Assembly: GCA_951812925.1 (NCBI GenBank)
Contig: OX638369.1
Location: 56,310,228 to 56,374,227 of the forward strand
DNA length: 64,000 nucleotides
Direction of reading: 5' to 3'
DNA from: Calliopum simillimum
Taxonomy: Eukaryota; Arthropoda; Insecta; Diptera; Lauxaniidae
The stretch's first letter is position 1. Each line of letters begins with the position of its first letter. Of the stretch, positions 47,135 to 59,382 are shown piece after piece. The position numbers were made by a program, and so were the translations under genes. The notes under the pieces are model-generated. The model searched no databases and was not told where the DNA came from. It worked only from the letters and a program-made list of their open reading frames with translations.

Positions 47135-48640
47135 TATTTTTTGTAGACTGTCACATATAAGGTAAACTTTAAGCTTTGGCGTTTGGTGCACTTTTTTACA
47201 GCTCCTGCTTGCCACGCTGTGTATTTTTTTACCCCCAGTTTTATCGGCAATGCCACCATTCAATGCAACGCTGTTACAATAATGGGCCATGTGTTTTAAT
47301 TATTAAAGAAGCTAATGACTGTGAGTTTTATGTTTGTTCTGAAGTTTTATCACCGAATTGAATACGTAATATGGATGTATCCGTACGTACTCAATGGTCT
47401 ACGTATTGCAAAATGTAAATTGAGTGAGGTTATATTGCAGATTACGCAAGGTTATGGTTATGGCGCTTTTTTGTGTAAATAATTTTGATTACAATTCAAA
47501 ATTGATTCCGTTGCTTCAACGAATGAAATATCAATACTCTGAGCAAAGGACTGGCAAATAAAGTGAATGTTAAGGAAATTGCTTTTCTAACTGAATGAAG
47601 AGTTTGTTGGTGCAGCTTTAATTGCAGCTTTTTAATTAATTTTTTAGGTCGCATCTGGAAATACCAGCTTTTTAGAAAATTTGAGATTCTGTCTATTGTT
47701 GTTGATAAATCCAATTTAATTCATTTCCCATGTATGGAACAACTTTTCACCCCTTTAATAAGCAAAACCTAACACATTGAAGTATTATACTTGCAAGATG
47801 TTTAAGCTGCAAAATACTTTATGACAAAAAAATCCAGAAAAAAAAAAAATTCAAGAATTCAAACAATGAATTCTCCTTTTTGAAAACAGTAAAAAATCGC
47901 TAAAATGAACACCAAATCTGTGGGAGACAATTTAATATCCTTTCCCGTGTCCACACGGACATCATAAGCTGGGGAATCGTGCTTAATTGTCGATGCGCGA
48001 ATTTTATCCACTTGTCAGTGTCGTCGAAGGCAACCCAACCAAGCAGGCAAGCAGCAATGGTCAACATCAACTAAAGAATGATGACCAAGACGAAAATGAC
48101 ATCGGTACCAAAATCAAGCAGATTCCACAAATCGTTAAGAGACAAACTTGAGCAAAATGCTTACAGATGCGATGAATATTGTCTACACATTACGGTGTAG
48201 ATAATCACATGTACTTTTAACATAACAAGTTCTAAGTAGTTACCTCATGCTTCTGGATGCACTTACAGGTCTGAGAATACTTCGTTTTTTGAGAAATTCG
48301 TTTTGCGATATACGGATATATTACTACATATCGTCGGACTATAACAACGACTAGGCATCCACAGTTTTCACGTTTTGAGAAAAAAGCGTCTTTTGAAATT
48401 AGTTTTTTGTATGGGATTCTGAAGTTTTCTACTTTTAATTTTTTATATAAAATTTTACAGGGACTACATTTCAAAAAAACTGACTAAACTTAGGAGCATA
48501 GTGCCGTTTTTTCCTCATGTTTCTCTTTACATCCTTAACTCAAAACATTAAAAAATATTGATGTCTGGTTGTAGTTTCAACGATATTTTCTTAACTATTC
48601 ATACAGTACCTATTGTTAACGTATTCATCACTTTTTTTGT
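47135..48640. other. possibly single-copy DNA around a short open frame
   Basis: Less repetitive than its surroundings. 47930-48170 has raised GC and contains a 52-codon frame listed separately. Nothing else recognised. Confidence 0.35.
47993..48151 (+). CDS. candidate short open frame or exon, 52 codons
   Basis: ATG at 47993, TGA at 48149-48151, and an in-frame TAA three codons upstream. The product begins MREFYPLVSVVEGNPTKQAS and continues hydrophilic, rich in Q, D, N and K, with a KIKQIPQIVKR end. Composition resembles protein rather than AT-rich noise. There is no known domain. It could be a small peptide gene, an exon, or chance. Confidence 0.25.
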   Translation: MREFYPLVSVVEGNPTKQASSNGQHQLKNDDQDENDIGTKIKQIPQIVKRQT

Positions 48641-49020
48641 CGAAAAAGAGAAATAAATTTCCAAAAAATTGTCATTTGGCAGGTTTGACAGGTTTAATAA
48701 AAAAACAGGATTTTTGACAGGAAAATTCTTTGATAGGGAAAACAGAACGAAATTTCATAAAAGGAAAGTTTCCAATTCAGAAAACATAAATAAAATACAA
48801 ATAAAATGATGCATAAATTATCATGATTTAAGCAGGTTATAACTGTTTTTTGATGATTCTGCCACCTGCCTTTGCATTAAGAGAACCCTGCTTATTTGCA
48901 AATTATTAATTCACATCTGGCAAACCAAAGAATCAGCATATATCATAGTGGAGGTGAGTTAAAATTACCATCATGTCTTAATCCATTTACAAGCCTTAGA
49001 AAAAAAAAAACCTAATTTTT

Positions 49021-49990
49021 TCAGCCAGACGAACCCGCGGGAAGAGTAAGCGATGAAATCTTTTAACGCAAAAATTTTGAGCTGGTTTCGAGCTGACCTT
49101 GAATGAAGTGTTTTCCGGAAAACCTTAAATTTCCCCCAGAAAATCCTAAAAAAAAAAATTTAAGCGCTTGCTTACGAAAGTTTTTTCGGACAGAAAAAAA
49201 CGGACATAATCCCCATAACGATATTTCCTAGCGCCTTATTTTGTTATTGATAACAGCTGTAGCTCAGGATTTAAAATTCCCAAAAATCCAACACCGGCTT
49301 CGCGGATCAGTCTGTAATATACATAATTTAAGTAAGTTTTAACTTTTTCGGACATAATCCCCGTTTCGTAAATGAGAATTAAGTCCGAATAATTTGTGCA
49401 TATAACACCCATTTACGAAGTGGGGATAAAGTCATGGCACCGCCATAAAAAAAGATTTTATGGGTTTTTCCGGGAAAGTTTGCGGTTTTCCGGGAAACAC
49501 TTTTCGTTTTTGATGAGCTCGAAACTATCTCGAAATTCGTGTGTCAAATGATATGATCGCCAAATATTCTCATGGGTTCGTCTGGCTGAAAACAAAACAA
49601 GCGCTTAAAATTTGTTTTGGGATTTTCCGGGGAAGTTTAAGGTTTTCCGGAAAACACTTCATTCAAGGTCAGCTCGAAACCAGCTCGAAATTTCTGTGTT
49701 AAAAGATTACATCGCTTACTCTTCCCGTGGGTTCGTCTGGCTGAAAAAATAAAGTTAGACATAAAACATGTTTTTTTTTTGGGATTTTCCGGGAAAATTG
49801 GGAGTTTTCCGGAAAATGCTTTTTGCTCAAAATTAGCTCGAATCTAGCTCGAAAATCCTGCGTTAAAAGATTTCATCGCTAACTGAAAAAATAAAGTAAG
49901 CCATACTAAAAAATTTTTCCGCATTTCCGGAAAATGGATAATTTCCCAGCCAGCTCGAAATTACTGTTGAAAAGCTTGAAAGTCCCAACC
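49021..49990. repeat. foldback plus tandem units rich in TTTTCCGG
   Basis: The left arm (49021-49172) is inverted relative to 49598-49747; both contain CAGCCAGACGAACCC (or its complement), GAGCTGGTTTCGAGCTGACC and GAAGTGTTTTCCGGAAAACC. On the right side related units also follow in direct order at about 49460, 49598, 49778 and 49905. The spacer contains two CGGACATAATCCCC motifs. Confidence 0.75.
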
Positions 49991-50520
49991 AAAAAACATC
50001 GAAATTTGTCACACTTGTATGGCTCACTTTATGGACCTGCTTTTTCGGTCACCAAATATTTACATTCCAAATTCACATCTGGCAAACTGATGAACCAGAA
50101 TATTTTATAGTGAACGTTGACAACTCGAGAGTTCTAATCATATTACTTATGTCTCTTGATGCATTTACAGGTCAACGAATTCTACATTTTTCGTGAACTC
50201 TGGTTTATGAATTATATCATGAAACATTTTCTATAATTCATACATTCAAAATTCATAAGAAGTTCGAATTTTTTCGGCAGAAAAACCAGAAAATTTTCCC
50301 GGAAACTATCATTTGACAGGTTTTACATGTTTTTATTTGAAATACAGGATCTTTGGCAGGAAGTTTTCCTAAAAAGTAAACACAATTAAAAATCACAAAA
50401 TACAACTGTCCTACTTTGAGCAGGTTACTCCTGCTTTTTGATGCCAAAATCTGCCATCTGTCACCTATTTTTTGGCGATCAAAAATTTTACAGTCTAAAT
50501 ACACAAAAGACAGGTTTTTA

Positions 50521-51399
50521 TTGGGTGTACAACTTAAAAACCGGAATTTTTTAGCGAAATTTGATGCTTTATTGTGGAAAAATGTTACAATATATTTTAT
50601 TCAAAGTATTGTCCATTGGAAGCTACAACATTTCCCCATCTTTCAGGCAATTTATGAATTCCATCCCAAAAAAATTGCGCCGGCTTGGCGGCAAAAAATG
50701 AATCTATCCAATTTTCGATATCTTGAACTTAAGTGAAGCGTATTCCTGATAGGGCATTCTGCAAGGTCTGGGCTATAAGGCGGGTGAGGAAAAATTTGTA
50801 TAGATTTCCCATCCGTTTTTTTCCAGGTAATTTTTGACTGGGGCAGCAATATGTGGCCGAGCGTTATCGTGGTGGAAAATGATTGACTCATGTCTGGTCG
50901 CATACGTTGGCCGCTCTGCCTGGATTTTCTGCTTCAATTGGATCAATTGTTGACGATAGAATTGAGCATTAATGGTTTGGCCACCTGGCAAACAGCTCAT
51001 AATGGATCACACCTAGCTGGTCCTGACCAGGACGTTCTTTGTCTTCGACATCAAAATAACCACTTTTAAACTGTTGAAACCACTCACGGCAGCTTGATTC
51101 AGCTGGAGCATAGTCCCCATAAACTTCTACAAGAATGCGATGACTTTCGGCAGCTGTTTTCTTTGCAAAAAAATGGCCCAACAGAACCTCCCGCAAATGC
51201 TGTCTTTTTCTCCAATTTTCGAAGTTATTCATCGTGAAAAATAATAATGATGCACACAAGATAAAATTGTTTTGTTGACTGATTTTGACAGCTGTCAAAT
51301 GTACCTTCAAAATGACATATATATAAAGTTCGAGCTTTCACGATATTTGTTAGTACGGACATCCAGCGTCAAATTCCGGTTTTTAAGTTGTACACCCAA
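50521..51399 (-). mobile_element. internally deleted mariner, 879 bp
   Basis: Terminal inverted repeats of 29 bp, starting TTGGGTGTACAACTTAAAAA, match perfectly. TA flanks both ends (50519-50520 and 51400-51401). Full-length mariners are about 1.3 kb, so roughly 0.4 kb of the middle is gone. It sits inside the dispersed ACAGGTTTTT repeat. Confidence 0.9.
50597..51232 (-). pseudogene. mariner transposase, middle deleted and frameshifted
   Basis: ATG at 51232. The N-terminus reads MNNFENWRKRQHLREVLLGH, with the second helix-turn-helix at SCREWFQQFKSG, then KERPGQ. Here about 80-100 residues including the first catalytic aspartate are missing, and the text resumes at DQLGVIHYEL. After a frame change come IIFHHDNARPHIA with the second aspartate, then YSPDLAE with the third, and in yet another frame the C-terminus GIHKLPERWGNVV, ending NGQYFE, with a stop at 50597-50599. 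The protein is inactive. Confidence 0.87.
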
Positions 51400-51899
51400 T
51401 ATATTAAAAAAAAAACATATTTTTTGGCAGGAAAGTTTTTAAATAACAAAAATTTTGCAAGCTTGAAAGATTTTCATTATCAAAAAAAAAAAAGAGGATT
51501 TTTGACAGCAAAGTTCTTTGATAATAAAACTAGGAAATTAAAAAGTTTGATGGTTCAAAAAAAAAAAACAGGTTTTTTGGCACGAAATTTTTTTATAAGG
51601 AAACACAACTATAACACGCATAAAATGTTGCCTGGTAAATTACCATGCCTTAAGCAGGCTACTGCTGCTTTTTGATACTTAGATCGCTCACGTACATTTC
51701 CGAACAAAAAACCTGTTTGCTTATCAATAATTTGCATTCTGAATGAAAATCACCTCATTGTTTTAATATGAAATTGTTAAATAATGTAAGAATGTTTTCT
51801 TTCCAAAATCCAATTTTTTTTTTAAATGAAATCCTGCCAAATGACATAACCTGCTTAAGGCAGGATAATATCATACATTAAGCATTCCATATGTTCCGA

Positions 51900-54110
51900 A
51901 TAAAATCCGCACAACACCATCTTCTGTCAATATTAACGCAGCTTATGAAACGCGCAGACATATTCGTCATTCGCCTGTCTTGGGCTCATCATAGTTTTTA
52001 TCGCTTTTTAAGCATTTCACAGTTTGGACATTTTTTCCCTCTTCATTTTAACCATTTTTACGATGATGGTTTTTCTGCTTTGTGTTGATGGATTTTTTTG
52101 CCATTTTCGATATTTTGTCTTGGCCAATATTAATTTAAAGTTTTAAATGTTTTTTGTGCGCTTTTAAAGAGTTTTGCTACCGAGAAACCATTACCATCAT
52201 CCTGCGAGACTCAGCCATCCGTGCACACAGTATATGTGTTGTAGGAGCGATATGCTCACATTGGTAGCAGTTTTGATTTTTTTGCGACTTCTTACCCGAA
52301 AAAAACAGAAACCAATTGGCAAGTATTGTGACAATTCACAGTAGCTGCTCTGTTTTTTTCGTCTTCTGTTTTTGCGGCCTTTGCGGAATGCATAAATGTT
52401 GAATATGATTGCGTACGCTATGATGGTATGAAGGACCATGGCTTATCCCCACTAGAGAATTGGTAGCAAAAAAATATAAATGATTTTGGTATTTTTTGAT
52501 CCTTTTGTGGTTTTGATTTTTTCTTTTTTGGTTTGTTTTCCTCCTCTGCTTTTGCAATATCTGTCCACAGAGACTTGTGATAATCAGTGCTGAAAAAAAA
52601 GCTGCATTTTTCGGCTGTCAAAGCTTAAAGTTATAGACAAAAAACTGTTGGATCAACAGAGATTTATTTCATTTGTTAGGGTTTTTGAGTTATTTTTGCA
52701 TTGCAGATCTTTTGTGCAGATCCTCACTCTGTGCCTTACCATCATTATTACAAATGTTTTGTGCTGATTTACAGTTGTTGTTATTGTTAAATAGTGTTCA
52801 CCGAAGGATATAAGTATATTTGAGATGTGGCTTTCGTTTGGAATTTTAAAAAGTTTTTGCTTGCGTTCTTATTGGTATAATGAAGAAATATTTTATAATA
52901 AGTCACTGAATGTCTAATAAAATCGATACATATGTGTATTTGAGCAGCTTTGGCTTGGAATTTGGTGTAGTTATGGTGACGCAAGCAATTATGACTTTTT
53001 ATAAAATTTATGGGTTATAACTAACCATCCCATCTATCCTGCTTTCGGGTGGATCATCCTTCTTTTGAAGCAGAAAGTTTCCATAAGCTCCTTTTTTGCT
53101 ATGAAACCTCCTTTCACTCTCCAAACATTCTGCTTTCGTATCAAAAATGTTCCTATTGTGGAGCATTCAGAAATTTTAGAAGTGTTCTCGTAATTCTACC
53201 AAAACATAAAAACCAACAAACAAATACAAAAATATTCATTATCGACGTATTTTGCGATGCTGAATCTGAATCCGGCTACAAAACTGCATTATAACATTTG
53301 GTTTTCGAGATATCCTAATCTAAACGTTAAAAAAACACTGATTTTTGCTTTGTTCAACCTCATTGGTTGTTTGTACTCATAAAACTTGGTATGGTAGTTG
53401 AAAATATTAATCTTTTTCTTCAAAATTCTGTTTGAATTATGTCGGTATCTTTTTGTTTCTCCGAAATATCCTAACCTAAAAGTGACGTTAGTTAGTTAGT
53501 TTCGTATTTTACTCGGCATGGGGGGCTTAAATCAAAAAACATCATAAACAGGGTCGATTTATTATTTGTCAAGGAGTTTGCTTGCATTTTTTCAAAATTT
53601 TAGGACCTGTTATGTGGCCGTAATGAGCGATTTAGACTTTTTAACCCATTCTGTCGCCACGACCTACTTACGATTTTACTCCAGAATATTTGGAAATGTC
53701 CTCCGTAACATATCTACAACTTCTGAAGTATGTGCTCTCCCGTATAATATCGAAAATCTAAATTTTTCCTAAAATTTTTAGATAGAACGACCTCCTGACA
53801 CCCTATCGGGTAAAAATTTTTTTGTTCACCTCTTGAGAATTTCATTTTATACGTCTAGGAATATATTCCACCACATTTGGTTGTTGATCATGAAAAAAAA
53901 AATAAAAATTTCTCAAAACCTGTGTCATATAAGAGGAGATAATTTTCGGATATGCCCATATATCTGTGGCTTAATATTTTCTCGAAAACGATTGCAGCGA
54001 TTTCAATGAAACTTGTGAAAGTGATAGATATTAGCATGGAATTGAAGAATAAGATAGGTTTTGACTCTGTATTTGTTCATGAGAAGGCGCTCTAAATTTT
54101 AAACTTGATT
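51900..54110. other. no recognised gene
   Basis: 51900-53000 has mixed composition and could be single-copy. 53000-54100 has the texture of old interspersed repeats. No domain recognised on either strand. Confidence 0.35.
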
Positions 54111-54114
54111 TGGT

Positions 54115-55045
54115 CATAACTCGCAAACCATACAAAGTATTTGGATGAAATTTGGTGGGCGGGTACTGCTTAATAATACCTTGTCACAAAATGGGCGGGA
54201 CTGAAGAAGTGCCACGCCCCCTCTTTAAACCTTGAAAATGTTAATTCAATATTACTGGAAAACGACTCCAACAATTTTAATTAAAATTTAGGATATGTTA
54301 CCTCTGATAACAAGGAATAATATGTGATATGCTATTATATAGGGAAAACTCGTTGAAGGGCGTGGCATTGCCCACAAAAAGATAATACGCTATAAAAAGA
54401 AAACTACTAAAGCAATCTTTCTGAATTTAACTGTAGGGAGTCTACTTTCTATTAGGCATCTCTGATCTTAAAGTTGGCGATATATCGCCGTTGCGCGTCA
54501 AACCACCCATTCAAGCAAAATACGTTAAATGCTATTTCTTGCAAATGTTACAAGGTATTTGAATGAAATTTGGTATATATTACAATGCTTTGCAATAAGT
54601 GAAAAGTGGGCAGGATCGAAGAAGTGCCACGCCCACTTTTTAATCCTTGAAAATTTTGATTCAATATTACTCGAAAGCGACTCCAACAATTTGAATGAAA
54701 ATTTAAGAGATGTTACCACTGCAAACAAGGAGTAAAATGTGATATGCAGTTATATTGGGAAAACTCGTTGAAGGGCCCACAAAAATATAATACGGAATAA
54801 AAAGAAAACTAACTAAGCAATCATTCTGAAAATAACTGTGGGGAGCCTACTTGCCATTAGGCATCTCTGATCTGAAAGTGGGCGTAATATCGGCGTTGCG
54901 CGTGGAACCTCACATACAAGTAAAACACATTAAATGCTTTTTCTCGCAAATGGTGTAACATTTTTTTGATGAAATGAGTATCTAAATAATAACGAAAAGT
55001 GGGCATTATTCAATAATTGCCACGCCCAGCCACAAAAAAAAAATG
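54115..55045. repeat. tandem repeat, about 405-420-bp period, two and a quarter copies
   Basis: Units start near CTCGCAAACC (54119), CTTGCAAATG (54538) and CTCGCAAATG (54943). Shared landmarks include GAAGTGCCACGCCC, ATTCAATATTACT, AGCAATC and TTAGGCATCTCTGATCT. The third copy stops after about 100 bp. Fly genomes carry many repeats with these GTGCCACGCCC segments. Confidence 0.85.
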
Positions 55046-55354
55046 TAGTGAACTTCTTCATCAGCAGAATTCCCTTCGAAGGATCATAAAATAGCGTTTT
55101 CTCCAACTTCAGGCCAGGAAAATTATTCTTTTACTTATTTTTCTAGAACCAACTCTCATATTTTATGAAAACCATAAATTTTGAACTTTTTATTGTTTCC
55201 GATACCAATTGATACTTACGGAATTTTTTCTTATAATTTTTTTCATCGCTAAATTTATCATTTTGAAAGCATAAAAATTGGAGGCAAAAAAATATGAATT
55301 CCATCACAAAAAATAGCTATGAACAACGATTAAAATTATCAGATCGGATTGTCG
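55046..55354. other. no recognised feature
   Basis: AT-rich sequence without genes or clear repeats. Confidence 0.4.
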
Positions 55355-55597
55355 ACCGAGCAGGGATCGGTCTTTAGGTACTTACTATGATTTGGAAACC
55401 GCGGATCATACATATGTTTTTTGCGTGTCTGGCCGCAACGAGATGCAGAATTATTTATCAATGTAAGTGTTTGGATTACAGATTCAACTGTTCCCACCGC
55501 AGTTACGAGATTCATAAGTCAATATTCTAGAAAAGATGTTTTGAGTCATAGTGCATTTCATAGCCTTTTAAAATAATAATACGACTTCTCAGGAGAA
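55355..55597 (+). pseudogene. LINE 3'-terminal fragment
   Basis: Reads LETADHTYVF at the knuckle position, then PTAVTRFISQ and KDVLSHSAFHSLLK before a stop and AATAATAAT. This matches the 3' end of the LINE at 16963-17716 (SETAEHVLG, PTAVTRFIDS, KDLLGRSAIQSL). Frames shift between segments. Confidence 0.68.
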
Positions 55598-56780
55598 TTT
55601 TCTTCGCATTATCATCTTACTAATTGCGTATGAGTTAAAGCAATATATATACAACTTATCTAAAGTGGAATTTGGGTGTTTTCTTTTTCAACACAAAGCA
55701 ACTTTTTTTCGCCAATATGGAGGATTTTCAATTTTTTTTTTCTTTCTCCTTCAAATTAATTTGGCTAAAAGTTTCTTAAAAATCTGTCTACGCCCCCACA
55801 CAATTGCTTAAAATTTACTAGATGGGTAAAGCACTGTCCAATTAAAAAGTTTGGTTTTTTTTTTCACAAATAATTTTCAACTGACGACCATTTTGTCACG
55901 TAGGTATTAAACGTTTTTTTTTTTATTTGAATTTTATAATTGTGAAGTCATTAGAGTGATGAAAATAAAAAAAAAAAAAAATTCCAGCAATTTGCGCTCA
56001 AATGATTAGCCACGCCAATAAACGATTGTGTGTCTCTCCAAAGAGTTAATGCGCTGGCGCATCATCAGGCGCGTTGCGATCTTTGTTAGCTTTTCCCACA
56101 GTATCAGGTGCTCTGTAATTGGTAAACAAATGGTCGGACAGAATGTGTTTGCACAGTTTAATGGTGGCTTTAACGGCAGCAGAAACCGACTAACAAAAAC
56201 AAAAACAACAAGAAAAGCTAACAATGACAGCAGTAGCAACAGCAATGGCAGTAGTTGTTGATTAGCAAATTTAGTTAACAAAAAAGCCAACAATACCACA
56301 GCTGCTGTATTTGCCATATAAATTATTGTAGATAAAAAACAAAAACAAAAAACACAATTGGCATCAGATAGATGAAAAAAATGCTTATTCCGGAAAGGAA
56401 AAGAAATTCGTTTTTATTACCAAAAAAATTAAAAATCCACTCTATTACCTACTACGTAAAATATATCAATAAAACTGAAAAACTTGAAATGACAATATGT
56501 AAACTCTGAAATTATTAAGTTATAAAATTGTAAAATATTTGTTATCAACATTTTTTGAAATTAATAGGAAATTTCTTATGCAATTCACCGCAAACGACCA
56601 ACAATCAAAAAAAAAAAAAAAAAACATTGCACAGTGGCAAATTTCATACACTTGGTTGGAAAAATAATACACAAAAGTAATGTCATAATGTGAGTGTGCC
56701 ATAATTTTGGCAAATCGCATCAAATGTTATTGTATTTTGACATTTATGTTGTAGACACATGGTGAAAAATTACCCCAGGG
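55598..56780. other. mostly unique DNA with a possible exon
   Basis: 55990-56330 has raised GC. A plus-strand frame of 77 codons (56028-56261) ends in a polar N/S/K-rich segment typical of fly proteins, but no domain or splice structure supports it. The rest is AT-rich with poly(A) runs. Confidence 0.3.
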
Positions 56781-56984
56781 GAAAAGAAGTGCTTCAAAAA
56801 TCCTTCTTTTTCACCAATAAGCGCTTCCGCTCCGTAAGAACAATACTTTCTTTTTAACATTGCATGTCATAAGATGTAAGCGAGAAAAAGCTTACCACAG
56901 CCTTACCAAAAAATGGTTTTTGAAGCGCTTATTTGTAATGCTGCGGTAAGCGGAAAAGAAAGAAAGAAAAAAATAGAAAAAAAC

Positions 56985-57088
56985 TGGCCGCACCAGGATT
57001 TGAATCCACGATCGTCGTGTGGTAGATGGAAACAGATTATTTTTACTTCCATTTACCAACTCTTTAGACCGCTACACCAATGCCCGAT
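56985..57088 (-). other. tRNA-like module, first copy
   Basis: On the minus strand TGGTGTAGCGG (an exact A-box match) precedes GGATTCAAATCC (B-box type), about 75 bases apart. Between them is a stem formed by GGTAAATGGAA and TTCCATCTACC. T-arm and acceptor pairing are poor, so it is a tRNA-derived module rather than a functional tRNA. Confidence 0.5.
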
Positions 57089-57955
57089 GATATGAAGAGG
57101 TTGCCCAAGCAGGATTTGCCCTACATAGAATCATTGTGCAATCAGTTTCAATTCAATTAAGCAAAAGTAAATAAATAAGAGGAATGAAGATAGAAAAGTG
57201 AAATAAAAATAAGTTAAATAAAAAATATTTTAATAAAAAAAATAAAACAAAAAAAGGAAAAAAATCACCCGGGCTGGGATCGAACTCACGTTTTTCTTAC
57301 TGCAGCCTTACATGGAATGATTGTGTAATCAATTCCAATTCAATTAAATAAAAGTAAATTAATAAGAGAGAGCAAAGTAGTAAAGTGAAATAAAAGATGT
57401 TGAATAAAATATATTTTCATAAAAAAAAATAAAGAAAAAAAAAAATAGAAAAAGTAAAAAAAAAATCAACCGGGCTAGGTTCGAACCCATGTTGTCCTTA
57501 CTTGACCACGCTAATTCCAAAAATGTTACAAATTTTGAGCTGTCTTCTATAGTTTTCAAGTTATGAGAAAATAACGAAAATCAACTTTACATAAACTAGA
57601 TTTTGTTTTGTCTCTTATTAATTCGGAAACTAACTAACCATTTTTAAAGAAGTTTTTACATTGTGTTAGTATAAAAAAAGGCAAAGTTATGGGACAAAAA
57701 AGTGAGCGGTACCACGCTTTCCAAAAATTAGCTTATCATATCTCCGAAACTCTTTGACGCAGATAAATGAGATTTGTAAATATGTAAAAATCATCAGGAC
57801 AAATAACGCTCACTGGTAAAAAAGGAGGGGCCGCGCCCTCACAAAAAATAAATTCAATATTTCTCAGATAAAATTTGACGCAGATAGATATAATATGGCG
57901 CTTATTTGTAATGCTGCGGTAAGCGGAAAAGAAAGAAAGAAAAAAATAGAAAAAA

Positions 57956-58059
57956 ACTGGCCGCACCAGGATTTGAATCCACGATCGTCGTGTGGTAGAT
58001 GGAAACAGATTATTTTTACTTCCATTTACCAACTCTTTAGACCGCTACACCAATGCCCG
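57956..58059 (-). other. tRNA-like module, second copy
   Basis: Identical by eye to the module at 56985-57088, in the second tandem unit. Confidence 0.5.
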
Positions 58060-58913
58060 ATGATATGAAGAGGTATTAAAATTGTATATAAAGCAAATGT
58101 TGTCCAAACAGGATTTGCCTAACATAGAATCATTGTGCAATCAGTTTCAATTCAATTAAGCAAAAGTAAATAAATAAGAGGAATGAAGATAGAAAAGTGA
58201 AATAAAAATAGGTTAAATAAAAAATATTTTAATAAAAAAAATAAAACAAAAAAAGGAAAAAAATCACCCGGGCTGGGTTCGAACTCACGTTTTTCTTACT
58301 GCAGCCTTACATTGAATGATTGTGTAATCAATTCCAATTCAATTAAATAAAAGTAAATTAATAAGAGAAAGGAAAATAGTAAAGTGAAATAAAAGATGTT
58401 GAATAAAATATATTTTCATAAAAAAAAAATAAAGAAAAAAAAAAAAAATAGAAAAAAGTAAAAAAAAATAAACCGGGCTAGGTGCGAACCCATGTTGTCC
58501 TTACTGTTGTCCTTACTTGACCACGCTGATTCCAAAAATGTTACAAATTTTGAGCTGTCTTCTATAGTTTTCAAGTTATGAGAAAATAACGAAAATCAAC
58601 TTTACATAAACTAGATTTTGTTTTGTCTCTTATTAATTCGGAAACTAACTAACCATTTTTAAAGAAGTTTTTACATTGTGTTAGTATAAAAAAAGGCAAA
58701 GTTATGGGACAAAAAAGTGAGCGGTACCACGCTTTCCAAAAATTAGCTTATCATATCTCCGAAACTCTTTGACGCAGATAAAAGAGATTTGTAAATATGT
58801 AAAAATCATCAGGACAAATAACGCTCACTGGTAAAAAAGGAGGGGCCGCGCCCTCACAAAAAATAAATTCAATATTTCTCAGATAAAATTTGACGCAGAT
58901 AGATATAATATGG

Positions 58914-59165
58914 TAATACATATGCTAAGACAGTTAGAACAAATAATTCCCACTAGGAAAGTGGGCGGTGCCACGCCTCTCTGAGTGCTGATTCATCAAA
59001 CCTCAAAAACTGCTTCACGCAGATAGATGAAATTTAGTGCGTATGCTAGGGACACTTGGAAAAATAATATTTAATGTAAAAGTGGGCGGTGCCACGCCCT
59101 TTGAAAATAAAATTCTTCACATAACTGACTGCTCGACGCAAAGTATAAGTTAAGCCAATTTTTAA
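58914..59165. repeat. GTGGGCGGTGCCACGCC monomers
   Basis: Two monomers of about 123 bp continue the pattern at the ends of the preceding units: GTGAGCGGTACCACGC at 57701 and 58717, then GTGGGCGGTGCCACGCC at about 58961 and 59084, each followed by CGCAGATAGATGAAATTT-like text. This is a diverged tandem repeat common in flies. Confidence 0.7.
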
Positions 59166-59382
59166 GTGGGCTTAAAAGGTGGCAATATACCCCTTACTTA
59201 CTACCCTTTCTTTAAAAAACCCATCTTCCGAATTTAAGCAGACTGTAAGCCTAAAATTGATAAATCTATTGTAAAACGTTGCAGAATGTGAAAAAATAAA
59301 AATCAATTGTTTTCTAAAAACTGCAACAGAAAAAAATTCATAAAAAAATTTGTCAAAAAAAGTGGAAAAATTTTTTTTTTTT

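Larger units (their letters stand above)
48650..51880. repeat. dispersed ACAGGTTTTT repeat family, several copies
   Basis: Copies at about 48655-48940, 50268-50500, 51402-51720 and a short one near 51800-51870 share ACAGG, TTTTTGACAGGAAA, TTCTTTGATA, and TTAAGCAGGTTA with TGCTTTTTGATG. In 51402-51610 a subunit of about 85 bp repeats three times. The class is unknown. Confidence 0.6.
56928..58913. repeat. higher-order tandem duplication, about 1 kb unit x 2
   Basis: Unit 1 is 56928-57897 and unit 2 is 57898-58913; both begin with GCGCTTATTTGTAATGCTGC. They look almost identical. Unit 2 has about 26 bp (after GATATGAAGAGG) that unit 1 lacks, and a short TTGTCCTTACT duplication. Each unit contains three tRNA-like B-box modules and two subunits of about 190 bp. 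Confidence 0.9.

Noticed and set aside
56985..57088. Functional tRNA gene
   Set aside because: A and B boxes are present, but T-arm and acceptor pairing fail and the spacing is too long without a convincing intron.
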